In this document: piece after piece, positions 1 through 5,482 of the stretch | Layout: each line of letters starts with the position of its first letter | How positions within the stretch are numbered: position 1 is the first letter of the stretch | NCBI GenBank assembly: GCA_015233515.1 | Contig: JADFXS010000053.1 | Location: forward strand, 3,270 to 13,921 | Reading direction: 5' to 3' | Length of the DNA: 10,652 nt | Origin: Deltaproteobacteria bacterium | Lineage (GTDB): Bacteria > Desulfobacterota > Desulfarculia > Adiutricales > JAGVGV01 | Translations under genes and position numbers: made by a program | Notes under the pieces: model-generated | What the model was told of the DNA's origin: nothing | Database searches by the model: none | The model's input: only the letters and a program-made list of their open reading frames with translations

Positions 1-434
1 CGGGATCGACCGGTTCCGTCCACCACCGGGGCCACGTGGATGTCCCAGAAGCTGAGATGATCTTGCCCGTCCCTGGTAATATGCAGTTCGAAATCATACC
101 AGGTCAACGCTCGACGGGAGTCCAGCACATGCCGGAAAAGGCCTTCGGAATAGCGCCGGCTGCCGGGCTTGAGCAGATAATGATCTAACCCGACATACTG
201 CGCGGATTCATAAGGGGAATAGACGCGCAGGAAGTCGCCGTAAAGCCGGTTATGCATCAGCAGGTGCATTTCGGTGCTATAATAACCGAATCCGGCCGGC
301 AGGCTGTCTACCATCGGCTTGTTGAACAGGCTGTTCCAGACCATCATGTCTTCGGCCTGGCGGCGCTGGAGCATGCGGTTATCCAACTCCGATACCTGTT
401 GGTTGAGTTCTTCGTAGCTGGGTTCAATGATCAT
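1..434 (-). CDS. PAS-domain signalling protein, N-terminal part (runs off the left edge)
   Basis: This open frame on the minus strand continues past the left edge; 144 codons are visible. The protein starts MIIEPSYEELNQQVSELDNR, a short coiled coil (about residues 6-30), followed by a region (about 40-144) that looks like a PAS sensory fold, with a WYDFELHITRDG segment and an FWDIHVAPVVDGTGRS end typical of the last PAS strands. Such starts are common in PAS sensor histidine kinases and PAS/sigma-54 activators of Desulfobacterota. The output domain lies outside the window, so kinase and transcription factor cannot be told apart. The ATG at 434 is chosen because GGAGG lies about 6 bases upstream; an in-frame ATG at 452 has no good ribosome site. 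The gene is divergent from acpS, with 69 bases between the two starts. The ligand is unknown. Confidence 0.7.
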   Translation of the reverse strand, partial: MIIEPSYEELNQQVSELDNRMLQRRQAEDMMVWNSLFNKPMVDSLPAGFGYYSTEMHLLMHNRLYGDFLRVYSPYESAQYVGLDHYLLKPGSRRYSEGLFRHVLDSRRALTWYDFELHITRDGQDHLSFWDIHVAPVVDGTGRS

Positions 435-503
435 GAGACCCTCCAGGCTCATCCGCTTGGTAGAACTTTTTCAGCATTTCTATTTTAACATAAAAGGATG
501 GAT

Positions 504-884
504 ATGTCAGTTTTGGGAATAGGCGTGGATATCATAAACATATCCAGGATCAAGGAGATTATCGACCGTTCCGGATCGATCTATCTGCAGCGGGTCTTCA
601 CTCCGGGAGAACAAAAACGCGCGGTGGAACACGGCCGGCCAATGATCTATTATGCCAAGACCTTTGCCGGTAAGGAGGCCGTCTTCAAAACTTTCGGGCT
701 GGGTTGGGACACGGGAATCGAGTGGACAGATATAGATATCTCGGAAGGAAGAAACGGCGAGCCTTTAGTCAGCCTGTCCGGGAGACTGGCCGAGTTGAGC
801 CTGGAGAGGGGCGCTTCCCGGGTCCTGCTCAGCCTGTCCTATGATGGGGACAACGCTCTGGCCATGGCGATGCTGATGGCCTGA
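504..884 (+). CDS. acpS: holo-[acyl-carrier-protein] synthase
   Basis: The product moves 4'-phosphopantetheine from coenzyme A to the conserved serine of an apo-acyl carrier protein in the cytoplasm. The 126-residue length fits the AcpS family. The N-terminal GIGVDI motif carries the Mg-binding Asp (D9), RVFTPGEQ (30-37) is the usual FTxxE segment, and FAGKEAVFK (54-62) holds the catalytic or metal-binding Glu (E58) and the conserved Lys. The ATG at 504 is preferred over that at 498, since AAAAGGA ends 5 bases before 504 but abuts 498. It converges on the operon that encodes an acyl carrier protein about 1.2 kb away, so it may serve that carrier specifically as well as, or instead of, the fatty-acid ACP. 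A weak sigma-70-like pair (TTGGTA at 457, TATTTT at 481) precedes it. The family assignment is firm; the carrier specificity is inferred. Confidence 0.93.
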   Translation: MSVLGIGVDIINISRIKEIIDRSGSIYLQRVFTPGEQKRAVEHGRPMIYYAKTFAGKEAVFKTFGLGWDTGIEWTDIDISEGRNGEPLVSLSGRLAELSLERGASRVLLSLSYDGDNALAMAMLMA

Positions 885-958
885 GCGTTGTGAAGTTTAC
901 CGCCGGGCCGCGAAATGCCCTTGGCTGCAAGGAATTATGGCCGTGAAGCCGGGTTTGA

Positions 959-1966
959 TTACGGAACCAATAATGAGTTTTTCCGCGCGCGGCTGCCCAC
1001 GATAACAGCGGCGCCGACGATATCCTCCAGATCGGCCCCCCTGGAAAGATCGCTGACCGGCCGGGCAAAGCCTTGCAGGATCGGCCCATATGCCTTGGCC
1101 CCGGCCAGCCGCTGAACCAACTTGCAGCCGATATTAGCTGCGTCGAGATCCGGAAAGATCAGGACATTGGCCTGCCCGGCGACCGGACTGACACCCTGGA
1201 CCTTGCGGCGGGCGACCGCCGGCACCAGGGCCGCATCGGTCTGGAGTTCTCCGTCAAAATAAAATTCCGGGGCTTTCTCCCGGGCTAGCTGCGTGGCCTG
1301 GACGACTTTGTCCACCTTGGGATGGGCGGCGCTGCCTTTGGTGGAAAAGGAGAGAAAAGCTACCCGCGGTGTCCAATTCCAAAAATTTCGGGGGCTCCGG
1401 GCGCTGGCCAGGGCGATGTCCGCTAATTGTTCCGCCGAGGGGTCCGGGTTGACCGCGATGTCGGCAAAAATCAGCCGGCCGTGCTCACCGCCGGAAAAGT
1501 TGGGGATGTCCATCAAATAATAACTGGACGGAGTGGAAACCCCTGATTCCAGGCCGACGATCAATTCACTCACCATGATGACATCTTCCGTGGGGTAAGC
1601 CAGACCGGCCACCATGGCCTCCACCTGATTCTGTTTAAGCATCATCGCGCCGAAACCGAGGGGATCCCTGATCAGGCGTCGGGCCGCTCCGGTGGAGATG
1701 TTGCGCATCCGACCGTAAGCTTCGGCGAATACTTCCAAATCGGGCGAAGTCTGCGGATCGATAAGGCTGAAACCGGACAAATCCGGAACCAGATCGGCGA
1801 TTAATTTTTTGATGTTTGACTCATGCCCCAATAAAACCGGATGAGCCAACCCCTGAGCGCTCAATCTCGCGGCCGCCTTGATGATGGTTTCCTCTTCACC
1901 TTCAGGGAATACTATTCTCGGGGGGGCTTTTTTCAATTCCGCTTCTAAAGCCGGCATGAAATCCAT
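959..1966 (-). CDS. pta: phosphate acetyltransferase (short PTA type)
   Basis: The enzyme converts acetyl-CoA and phosphate to acetyl phosphate and CoA in the cytoplasm; with acetate kinase this yields ATP. The 335-residue protein is the compact form with only the PTA_PTB domain, without the DRTGG/CobB-like N-terminal parts of the long E. coli type. Family signatures are [20 protein letters not shown] near residue 16, [38 protein letters not shown], and a C-terminal block with [35 protein letters not shown] and DIVGAAVI. The frame is open up to 2062, but the ATG at 1966 is preferred because GAGGAG precedes it by about 7 bases and the family N-terminus starts here. It is the last gene of the thiolase-DUF35-ACP group, after a 106-base gap with a hairpin. 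Activity on another acyl group (phosphotransbutyrylase-like) is possible, but the motifs fit the acetyl enzyme best. Confidence 0.92.
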   Translation of the reverse strand: MDFMPALEAELKKAPPRIVFPEGEEETIIKAAARLSAQGLAHPVLLGHESNIKKLIADLVPDLSGFSLIDPQTSPDLEVFAEAYGRMRNISTGAARRLIRDPLGFGAMMLKQNQVEAMVAGLAYPTEDVIMVSELIVGLESGVSTPSSYYLMDIPNFSGGEHGRLIFADIAVNPDPSAEQLADIALASARSPRNFWNWTPRVAFLSFSTKGSAAHPKVDKVVQATQLAREKAPEFYFDGELQTDAALVPAVARRKVQGVSPVAGQANVLIFPDLDAANIGCKLVQRLAGAKAYGPILQGFARPVSDLSRGADLEDIVGAAVIVGSRARKNSLLVP

Positions 1967-2014
1967 CGGGTTCTCCTCGATTAAAATAAGATATTTCAGC
2001 CATGGGAAAAGCGT

Positions 2015-2044
2015 GACCATCCGGCCGGAGGAGGCCGGACGGTC
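2015..2044 (-). terminator. strong GC-rich hairpin between ACP gene and pta (attenuator or partial terminator)
   Basis: The two 12-base arms, 2015-2026 and 2033-2044, pair with a single mismatch around a 6-base loop. In the direction of transcription the loop reads TCCTCC and the stem is followed by ACGCTTTTCCC, only a weak T-run. It lies after the ACP stop and about 50 bases before the pta start. It could lower pta expression relative to the upstream genes or stabilise the 3' end of the thiolase-DUF35-ACP message. The stem is clear; the role is inferred. Confidence 0.5.
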
Positions 2045-2072
2045 AGTTGGGCACGCCTGCATTTAGAGGCGG

Positions 2073-2306
2073 TTATAATTTGGAACGCACCAAGCCGATC
2101 ACATCGCCGACGGTTTTGGGTTTTCTTATGTCCATATTGCTGATGGACACCTTAAAATGTTCTTCCAATACGGCGGCCAGTTCTATCCGGCTGGCGGATT
2201 TAAGACCAAGATCTTCGGCGATCCTGGTCGTTTCGTCGACATTACCGATATTACGATTCGATATGGAAGTCAGGATTTCCATGATCTTTTGTTCAAGGTC
2301 GGTCAT
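2073..2306 (-). CDS. acyl carrier protein with atypical serine site
   Basis: This 77-residue protein has the length and helical pattern of a stand-alone acyl carrier protein. The segment EDLGLKSASRIELAAVLEEHF (31-51) aligns with the usual DLGADSLDTVEL block and places the phosphopantetheine serine at S37. The residue before it is Lys instead of the near-universal Asp, and the one after it is Ala instead of Leu; the following E42-L43 are retained. That makes it unlikely to be the housekeeping fatty-acid ACP and more likely a specialised carrier. The start lies 10 bases after the DUF35 stop, with GAGG overlapping that stop codon as a ribosome site, so the two are co-transcribed. A partner AcpS is encoded nearby. 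It presumably holds an acyl intermediate used by the neighbouring thiolase/DUF35 pair; this is inference. Confidence 0.85.
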   Translation of the reverse strand: MTDLEQKIMEILTSISNRNIGNVDETTRIAEDLGLKSASRIELAAVLEEHFKVSISNMDIRKPKTVGDVIGLVRSKL

Positions 2307-2316
2307 GGTCCTGACC

Positions 2317-2718
2317 TCAGACGATCTTGAAGGCCAGGACGTTCAGACCTTTGATATCGACGATATCGGCCTTGACGTCCACCGGACCTTTTTCATACAG
2401 TTCGCGCAACACTGCCGGATCGGGCTCCACGCCGTTAATAATGGCTTGAAAGTAAACGCCTTCTTCGAGACGCAGATGGCCATACACGTAGGGGGCCAGA
2501 TCGGCGAAGCGAGGGTTAGGCGGCGGAGCGATGCCATGGGTCACAAACAGGAGCTTTCCTTGACCGGAGAGTTCCACCCAGTCCTGAGCCGTACTTCCGC
2601 ATTGTTCGCAGGCCGAAGTCGGCGGAAAAGTTATAGTTGTGCATTTCTGGCATTTACGGGCCATGATTTTGCCCTGGCCCAGTTGGTCATAATAATATTT
2701 GACGACTGATTCGGGCAT
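2317..2718 (-). CDS. Zn-ribbon / OB-fold protein (DUF35 family), thiolase partner
   Basis: This 133-residue protein has an N-terminal helix, then a rubredoxin-like zinc ribbon with C23-x2-C26 and C37-x2-C40 (RKCQKCTTITFPPTSACEQC), then an OB-fold region (about 50-133) with the G-KLLFVTHGI and PYVYGHLRLEEGVYFQAII strands. DUF35 proteins sit beside thiolases in archaeal acetoacetyl-CoA thiolase/HMG-CoA synthase complexes, in anaerobic aromatic degradation (BbsA with BbsB) and in steroid side-chain breakdown, where they form part of the complex and help to bind the CoA substrate. The same pairing holds here: the thiolase stop is 4 bases upstream, and AAGGAG before the start overlaps that stop. 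A stable hetero-complex with the thiolase is the expected arrangement. The substrate is unknown. Confidence 0.9.
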   Translation of the reverse strand: MPESVVKYYYDQLGQGKIMARKCQKCTTITFPPTSACEQCGSTAQDWVELSGQGKLLFVTHGIAPPPNPRFADLAPYVYGHLRLEEGVYFQAIINGVEPDPAVLRELYEKGPVDVKADIVDIKGLNVLAFKIV

Positions 2719-2722
2719 GACC

Positions 2723-3997
2723 TTAACTCCTTCCCAGCACCAGCACGGTGCTGATCATGGCGTAGCCATGGGTGTGAATTACGCTGATGCTTGGGGTGGG
2801 TTTGATTTGTCTGAGGCCGGCCTGGCTGCGCATCTGCTTTACCGCTTCATAGGTATCAGCGCCGGCACTGGCCGCCCAGGCGTGGCCAAAGGCATGACGG
2901 CCGCCATGGGTACTCATGGGGCGGTCGCCGTCATATCGAAGCCGTCCCTTGACGGCGTAGGTTAAGCCTTGACCTTCGGGGATGTAACCGGCCAGCTCCG
3001 CCACACATAGACTGACGATGTGAGAACAGTCATGGGTGTGCAGGTAGTCGATGTCCCGGGGGGTAATGCCGGACATTTGGTAGGCATTCTTAAAAGAGAT
3101 TATGTCATAGGGCATGACCGTCGGGTCGCTTTGATACCACGGCAGATCACTGACGCTGATTCCGAAACCCTTGAGTTCCACCGGCTGCTGACCACGGTGG
3201 CCTTGAGCTTCTCCGCTCAGGATAATGGCCGACGCGCCGTCCGCCGGGGAAACCACGCTATGGATGCGCGACGGCCAGGCCACGAAGGGATTATAACGGG
3301 AAAGCCAGAACTCGTAAGGATCGTTGAAACCGTAACGCTTGGCTTCATCTTCCAAAGTTTCCTGCTGGATGGCGCGCGGATTCATTGAGCCGTGCAGCCG
3401 GCGCGTCCGGGACAGTTCAAACATACCGCGGTCGAAATCTTCCAGCGATATTCCGTACTTACGGCAATAGCCCAAGGCAACCAATCCGTTATAGGTTGGA
3501 AAGATATCGTAGCCCTGGGGGACATAATAAGCTTGATTGACGCATTGATCGGTCCACAGCCAGGCCAGTTCGGAAGCGATGGTTTCCCGCTCATAGGGGC
3601 TGAGGTCCTTAGGTTTGCTCAAGGTTGATTCCAGACCGATGACCAGCACCTTTTTGTACACGCCCGAAGCAATGCCCATGCTGGCCATGGCTATGCCAAC
3701 ATTGGTGGTCGAGCAACCGGCATCGAAATGGACGCCGAACTTGAACTGCATACCGGTCCATTTGCATATCTGGCTGTAAGTCGCCGGGAGTTGCGACGTG
3801 GGAATGGTTACGTTGCCGATAAAAACCGCGTCAATTTCCTGGGGATCGACTTGCGCGTCGGCTATGGCTTCCTGGACCGCCATGGCGGCGAGTTCTTGGA
3901 GCGTCAAGCCCTTGATTTCGGGTGTTTCCAAAAGATTGCCAAAACGCGTACACCCTACACCTAAAATATAAACAGGATCTCTAAGTTTACCGGTCAT
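2723..3997 (-). CDS. thiolase-family protein (SCP-x-like / DUF35-dependent thiolase)
   Basis: This 424-residue protein has the thiolase fold. It is expected to cleave a beta-ketoacyl thioester to a shortened acyl thioester plus acetyl-CoA, or to catalyse the reverse condensation. The nucleophile is C95 in FDAGCSTTNVGIAMAS. The second active-site loop is HTHDCSHIV (320-327), matching the HDCF motif of SCP-x-like thiolases. The GHPxGATG-like loop is degenerate, STHGGRHAFGHAWAASAG, but keeps H372. The C-terminal loop reads VIHTHGYAMIS, with no CxG cysteine. Such features are usual in thiolases that work with a separate DUF35 partner, which is encoded immediately downstream. A very strong ribosome site (GGAGGAGG at about 4000-4008) precedes the start. 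It is the first gene of the operon. Condensation and thiolysis cannot be distinguished from sequence. Confidence 0.88.
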   Translation of the reverse strand: MTGKLRDPVYILGVGCTRFGNLLETPEIKGLTLQELAAMAVQEAIADAQVDPQEIDAVFIGNVTIPTSQLPATYSQICKWTGMQFKFGVHFDAGCSTTNVGIAMASMGIASGVYKKVLVIGLESTLSKPKDLSPYERETIASELAWLWTDQCVNQAYYVPQGYDIFPTYNGLVALGYCRKYGISLEDFDRGMFELSRTRRLHGSMNPRAIQQETLEDEAKRYGFNDPYEFWLSRYNPFVAWPSRIHSVVSPADGASAIILSGEAQGHRGQQPVELKGFGISVSDLPWYQSDPTVMPYDIISFKNAYQMSGITPRDIDYLHTHDCSHIVSLCVAELAGYIPEGQGLTYAVKGRLRYDGDRPMSTHGGRHAFGHAWAASAGADTYEAVKQMRSQAGLRQIKPTPSISVIHTHGYAMISTVLVLGRS

Positions 3998-4104
3998 ATC
4001 CTCCTCCTTGTCGAATTAAATATTGCCATCGTAATGAAAAACAAGCATCAAAATTTGCTGTGAAGCAGAGTTAATAAACTGGATAAGATCAGATAAATTT
4101 TGGG

Positions 4105-4150
4105 GGTTATATTTGATAATTGACTATCTCCTTTCGAATGAAATATAACC
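4105..4150. promoter_or_regulatory. 10-base inverted repeat upstream of the thiolase operon
   Basis: GGTTATATTT (4105-4114) is matched perfectly by AAATATAACC (4141-4150) across a 26-base spacer. Its position upstream of the thiolase start would suit an activator or a dimeric regulator. A repeat of this length and spacing is expected by chance roughly once in a window of this size, particularly in AT-rich DNA, so support is weak. Confidence 0.25.
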
Positions 4151-4224
4151 TTGCCGTGATGCTTTTATGGTAACAACGAACGATTCAAAAATATTATTAA
4201 GCCGGCGATAAGTAAATATGAAAT

Positions 4225-4258
4225 AAACCTAGGGAGAATACCTAGGGAATCTAGGGTT
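4225..4258. repeat. CCTAGGG-type short repeats at the left flank of the RAYT unit
   Basis: CTAGGG occurs three times in 34 bases (4229, 4242, 4251), the first two within ACCTAGGGA. The first copy is part of AAACCTAGG (4225-4233), which recurs in the same orientation at 4970-4978 on the other side of the transposase gene. The copies may be degenerate REP ends recognised by the RAYT or remnants of its insertion; this is inference. Confidence 0.4.
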
Positions 4259-4282
4259 CGCCTAAAAACGAATAATTTTTTC

Positions 4283-4324
4283 TGGAATAAAGTTTAATTC
4301 GTGTTCATTGCGGATGATATGTTC
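4283..4324 (-). pseudogene. remnant of a second RAYT transposase gene
   Basis: In the minus-strand frame that reads GAA CAT ATC ATC, this stretch translates as EHIIRNEHELNFIP, matching EHIIRNESELNQI of the intact RAYT (the segment after the catalytic tyrosine, coded at 4425-4457). The frame differs from that of the intact gene's tail, which overlaps it at 4305-4324. Over 40 aligned bases about 28 match, and many differences are synonymous, so this looks like a diverged homologue, not a fresh duplication. The codon before GAA is CTA, where the tyrosine codon should be, and it directly adjoins the palindrome at 4327-4358. Beyond 4283 the similarity stops. Confidence 0.5.
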
Positions 4325-4892
4325 TAGTGTATGGGCGAAAAATTTTTCGCCCATACACGTGTTGCGCGGCCAATTGATCGGATTCCCATGTAACAGGGTT
4401 GTTCCAGATATATTCCCGAATCTGGTTTAATTCCGATTCGTTTCGTATTATGTGTTCATAATAATTTCGTTGCCAAACGTTGTAGATTTGGGTATTTGAC
4501 CGAATCCATTTTGTCACGCCGATTTTAAACCCGCGAACGATCGATCCGATTGTTTTCGATGTGCCGTTGAATTGTGGTGTCGGCGAAGATGGTAGGGGCG
4601 AAAAATTTTTCGCCCTTAGGGTATCCTTGATCGACAAAATTCCGTGGATATGATTGGGCATTACCATGAATTCATCCAATTCGACCTGGGGAAAATGGGT
4701 GGGAATATCATTCCAGCAGTTTTCAACCATATGCCCGACATCGTTCAGCCATATCCGCCCGTTGGTGACATCTCCAAACAAACATTCCCGGTTGTGGGTG
4801 CAGACCGTGATGAAATAGGTCCCGGTCAGAGAATAATCATATCCTCTCAATCGGATGGATCGACGGTGACAGTTTGGGGGATCGTCGGTCAC
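4305..4892 (-). CDS. REP-associated tyrosine transposase (RAYT, IS200-like Y1 family)
   Basis: This 195-residue protein has the hallmarks of RAYT enzymes, single-strand DNA nucleases related to IS200/IS605 TnpA that act on REP palindromes. RRSIRLRGYDYSLTGTYFIT and CTHNRECLFG (10-40) form the N-terminal part; the HUH metal site is H81-I-H83 in FMVMPNHIHGI; the catalytic tyrosine is Y145 (or Y144) in WQRNYYEHIIRNE, followed by IREYIWNNPVTW. The start is a GTG at 4892 with no clear ribosome site, so the true start is uncertain and expression may be low. Two copies of a 20-bp palindrome lie in frame: one codes AKNFSPL (about 95-100), the other supplies the tail VYGRKIFRPYT (179-189). Hence the C-terminal ~17 residues are repeat-derived. 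DNA here is more AT-rich than in the flanking metabolic genes, suggesting horizontal origin. Confidence 0.9.
   Translation of the reverse strand: MTDDPPNCHRRSIRLRGYDYSLTGTYFITVCTHNRECLFGDVTNGRIWLNDVGHMVENCWNDIPTHFPQVELDEFMVMPNHIHGILSIKDTLRAKNFSPLPSSPTPQFNGTSKTIGSIVRGFKIGVTKWIRSNTQIYNVWQRNYYEHIIRNESELNQIREYIWNNPVTWESDQLAAQHVYGRKIFRPYTRTYHPQ
4327..4358. repeat. 32-bp perfect palindrome (REP-like), copy 1, inside the RAYT 3' end
   Basis: The 32 bases from GTGTATGGGCG to CGCCCATACAC are their own reverse complement without a mismatch. The central 20 bases, GGGCGAAAAATTTTTCGCCC, are identical to those of the second copy at 4596-4615. As a single strand it would form a hairpin, as expected of the REP sequences on which RAYT enzymes act. 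It is read through in frame as the end of the transposase and abuts the RAYT remnant. Confidence 0.85.
4593..4618. repeat. REP-like palindrome, copy 2, inside the RAYT coding region
   Basis: GGGCGAAAAATTTTTCGCCC (4596-4615) is a perfect 20-base palindrome. It extends to 4593-4618 (TAG and TTA flanks) with one G/T mispair, and shares the complete 20-base core with the copy at 4327-4358. It lies between the HUH motif and the catalytic tyrosine segment of the RAYT and is translated in frame as part of AKNFSPL, apparently in a tolerant linker. Confidence 0.85.
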
Positions 4893-4942
4893 GATTACGG
4901 TATTTAGCGATATTTCAGTTCGGTTTCCCCGGTGAGTTTAAT

Positions 4943-4992
4943 GGCCTAGGCCTGAGCTGTCGAGGACTCAAACCTAGGCCGGCCCCTTTTTT
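4943..4992 (+). terminator. imperfect hairpin followed by a T-run, right flank of the RAYT unit
   Basis: Arms 4943-4956 (GGCCTAGGCCTGAG) and 4967-4980 (CTCAAACCTAGGCC) pair at 12 of 14 positions around a 10-base loop. GGCCCC and a run of six T follow. In shape this is a plus-strand rho-independent terminator, yet no plus-strand gene ends here. As it carries CCTAGG in both arms, like the left flank of the RAYT, it may instead be a REP-type hairpin belonging to the element. Confidence 0.4.
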
Positions 4993-5040
4993 CTCTTTAT
5001 CCCACTTTATCCGCTCGACATCTGACAACGTTCAATTACG

Positions 5041-5054
5041 GCTCTATATAGAGC
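5041..5054. repeat. 14-bp perfect palindrome
   Basis: GCTCTATATAGAGC is a perfect palindrome in otherwise featureless AT-rich DNA about 430 bases upstream of the aminotransferase gene. It could be a binding site for a dimeric regulator; no gene start is close enough to assign it. Confidence 0.35.
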
Positions 5055-5277
5055 AAAATGCGGGCCAGTGAAGCGTTAAAACGGTTAAATGGCTGTAATA
5101 ATGGATAAATAATTGGAGAATTTATTATATTCCGGTTTTTCCGAGGAGAAAAGTGGATAGTTTTTATACAACAAATTCAAAAAAACATGAGCGGTTGTGG
5201 TTAAAAAGCGGGGGAAAAAAAATCATCAGGAATTATTCTTAATTATTAAGCGTCTGCCGATGGGCGCGGGTGTCTAC

Positions 5278-5291
5278 TGCAAACGGTTAGC
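5278..5291. promoter_or_regulatory. possible auxiliary LacI-type operator (half site conserved)
   Basis: TGCAAACGGTTAGC matches the main operator TGCAAACGTTTGCA at 10 of 14 positions, with the left half TGCAAACG complete. The centres are 161 bases apart. LacI-family repressors often use a weaker second operator for looping; this site would fit, but one degenerate site is modest evidence. Confidence 0.3.
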
Positions 5292-5405
5292 CTGAAATCA
5301 TGCCTGAAGATTAGATGGGACATAAAAATCCATATATAATAATTGTTATAATTCAATAACTTATAATTGAAATGAAAATATCCTCGGTTGTCAAGTAATT
5401 TTTTA

Positions 5406-5435
5406 TTGACAGTTTGATATAAAAACCCGTAACAT
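5406..5435 (+). promoter_or_regulatory. sigma-70-type promoter of the aminotransferase operon
   Basis: A consensus -35 box TTGACA (5406-5411) is separated by 18 bases from TAACAT (5430-5435), a 4-of-6 match to the -10 consensus. Transcription would start near 5442, within the LacI-type operator, about 40 bases before the aminotransferase ATG. Confidence 0.6.
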
Positions 5436-5438
5436 TTA

Positions 5439-5452
5439 TGCAAACGTTTGCA
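5439..5452. promoter_or_regulatory. LacI-family operator overlapping the predicted transcription start
   Basis: TGCAAACGTTTGCA is a perfect 14-base palindrome with the central CG typical of LacI/GalR/PurR-family operators. It begins 3 bases after the -10 box, where a bound repressor blocks transcription. A LacI-family regulator is the second gene of the operon, so autoregulated repression of the whole operon is the natural reading. Confidence 0.78.
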
Positions 5453-5482
5453 CTGGAAAAACTCGCTTGAGAGGTGCCCGAA

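Larger units (their letters stand above)
3998..4304. other. AT-rich upstream region of the thiolase operon
   Basis: No gene is supported here. It must hold the promoter of the minus-strand thiolase operon. No strong sigma-70 pair stands out; the best is TTGTTT-N16-TATTTA on the minus strand about 20-50 bases before the start. A perfect 10-base inverted repeat, GGTTATATTT (4105-4114) and AAATATAACC (4141-4150), lies 108-153 bases upstream of the thiolase start and could be a regulator site. Three CTAGGG copies follow at 4229, 4242 and 4251, and a RAYT remnant occupies the end of the region. Confidence 0.45.
4893..5482. other. AT-rich region between RAYT and the aminotransferase operon
   Basis: No convincing gene is present; the short open frames are without family features or ribosome sites. 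Identifiable structures are a hairpin at 4943-4980 with a T-run, the perfect palindrome GCTCTATATAGAGC (5041-5054), the small palindrome CTTAATTATTAAG (5238-5250), a possible auxiliary operator (5278-5291), and the aminotransferase promoter with its operator (5406-5452). The stretch 5060-5230 is AT-rich, with nothing recognisable. Confidence 0.5.

Noticed and set aside
457..486. Sigma-70 promoter of acpS (TTGGTA-N18-TATTTT)
   Set aside because: Both boxes match at only 4 of 6 positions and the implied start would leave almost no leader before the ribosome site; too weak to list.
885..958. Bidirectional terminator between the convergent acpS and pta
   Set aside because: Only a 4-base stem (GGGC/GCCC) without a T-run is visible.
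1967..2062. N-terminal extension of pta to 2062
   Set aside because: The extra residues match no family feature, cross the hairpin at 2015-2044, and a good ribosome site precedes the ATG at 1966.
2047..2709. A 220-codon plus-strand open frame across the ACP and DUF35 genes
   Set aside because: It overlaps two clear genes on the opposite strand and has no recognisable domain or ribosome site.
4225..4258. CRISPR-like array from the repeated CTAGGG motifs
   Set aside because: Units are only 6-9 bases with irregular spacing of 3-7 bases and no spacers; no cas gene is present.
4327..4358. The 32-bp palindrome as a rho-independent terminator
   Set aside because: The T-run is inside the stem, no loop or trailing U-tract exists, and a second copy sits in the middle of the gene; a REP-type repeat explains it better.
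4874..5071. A 65-codon open frame to the right of the RAYT gene
   Set aside because: It overlaps the RAYT start on the opposite strand, runs through the CCTAGG hairpin, and shows no conserved motif.
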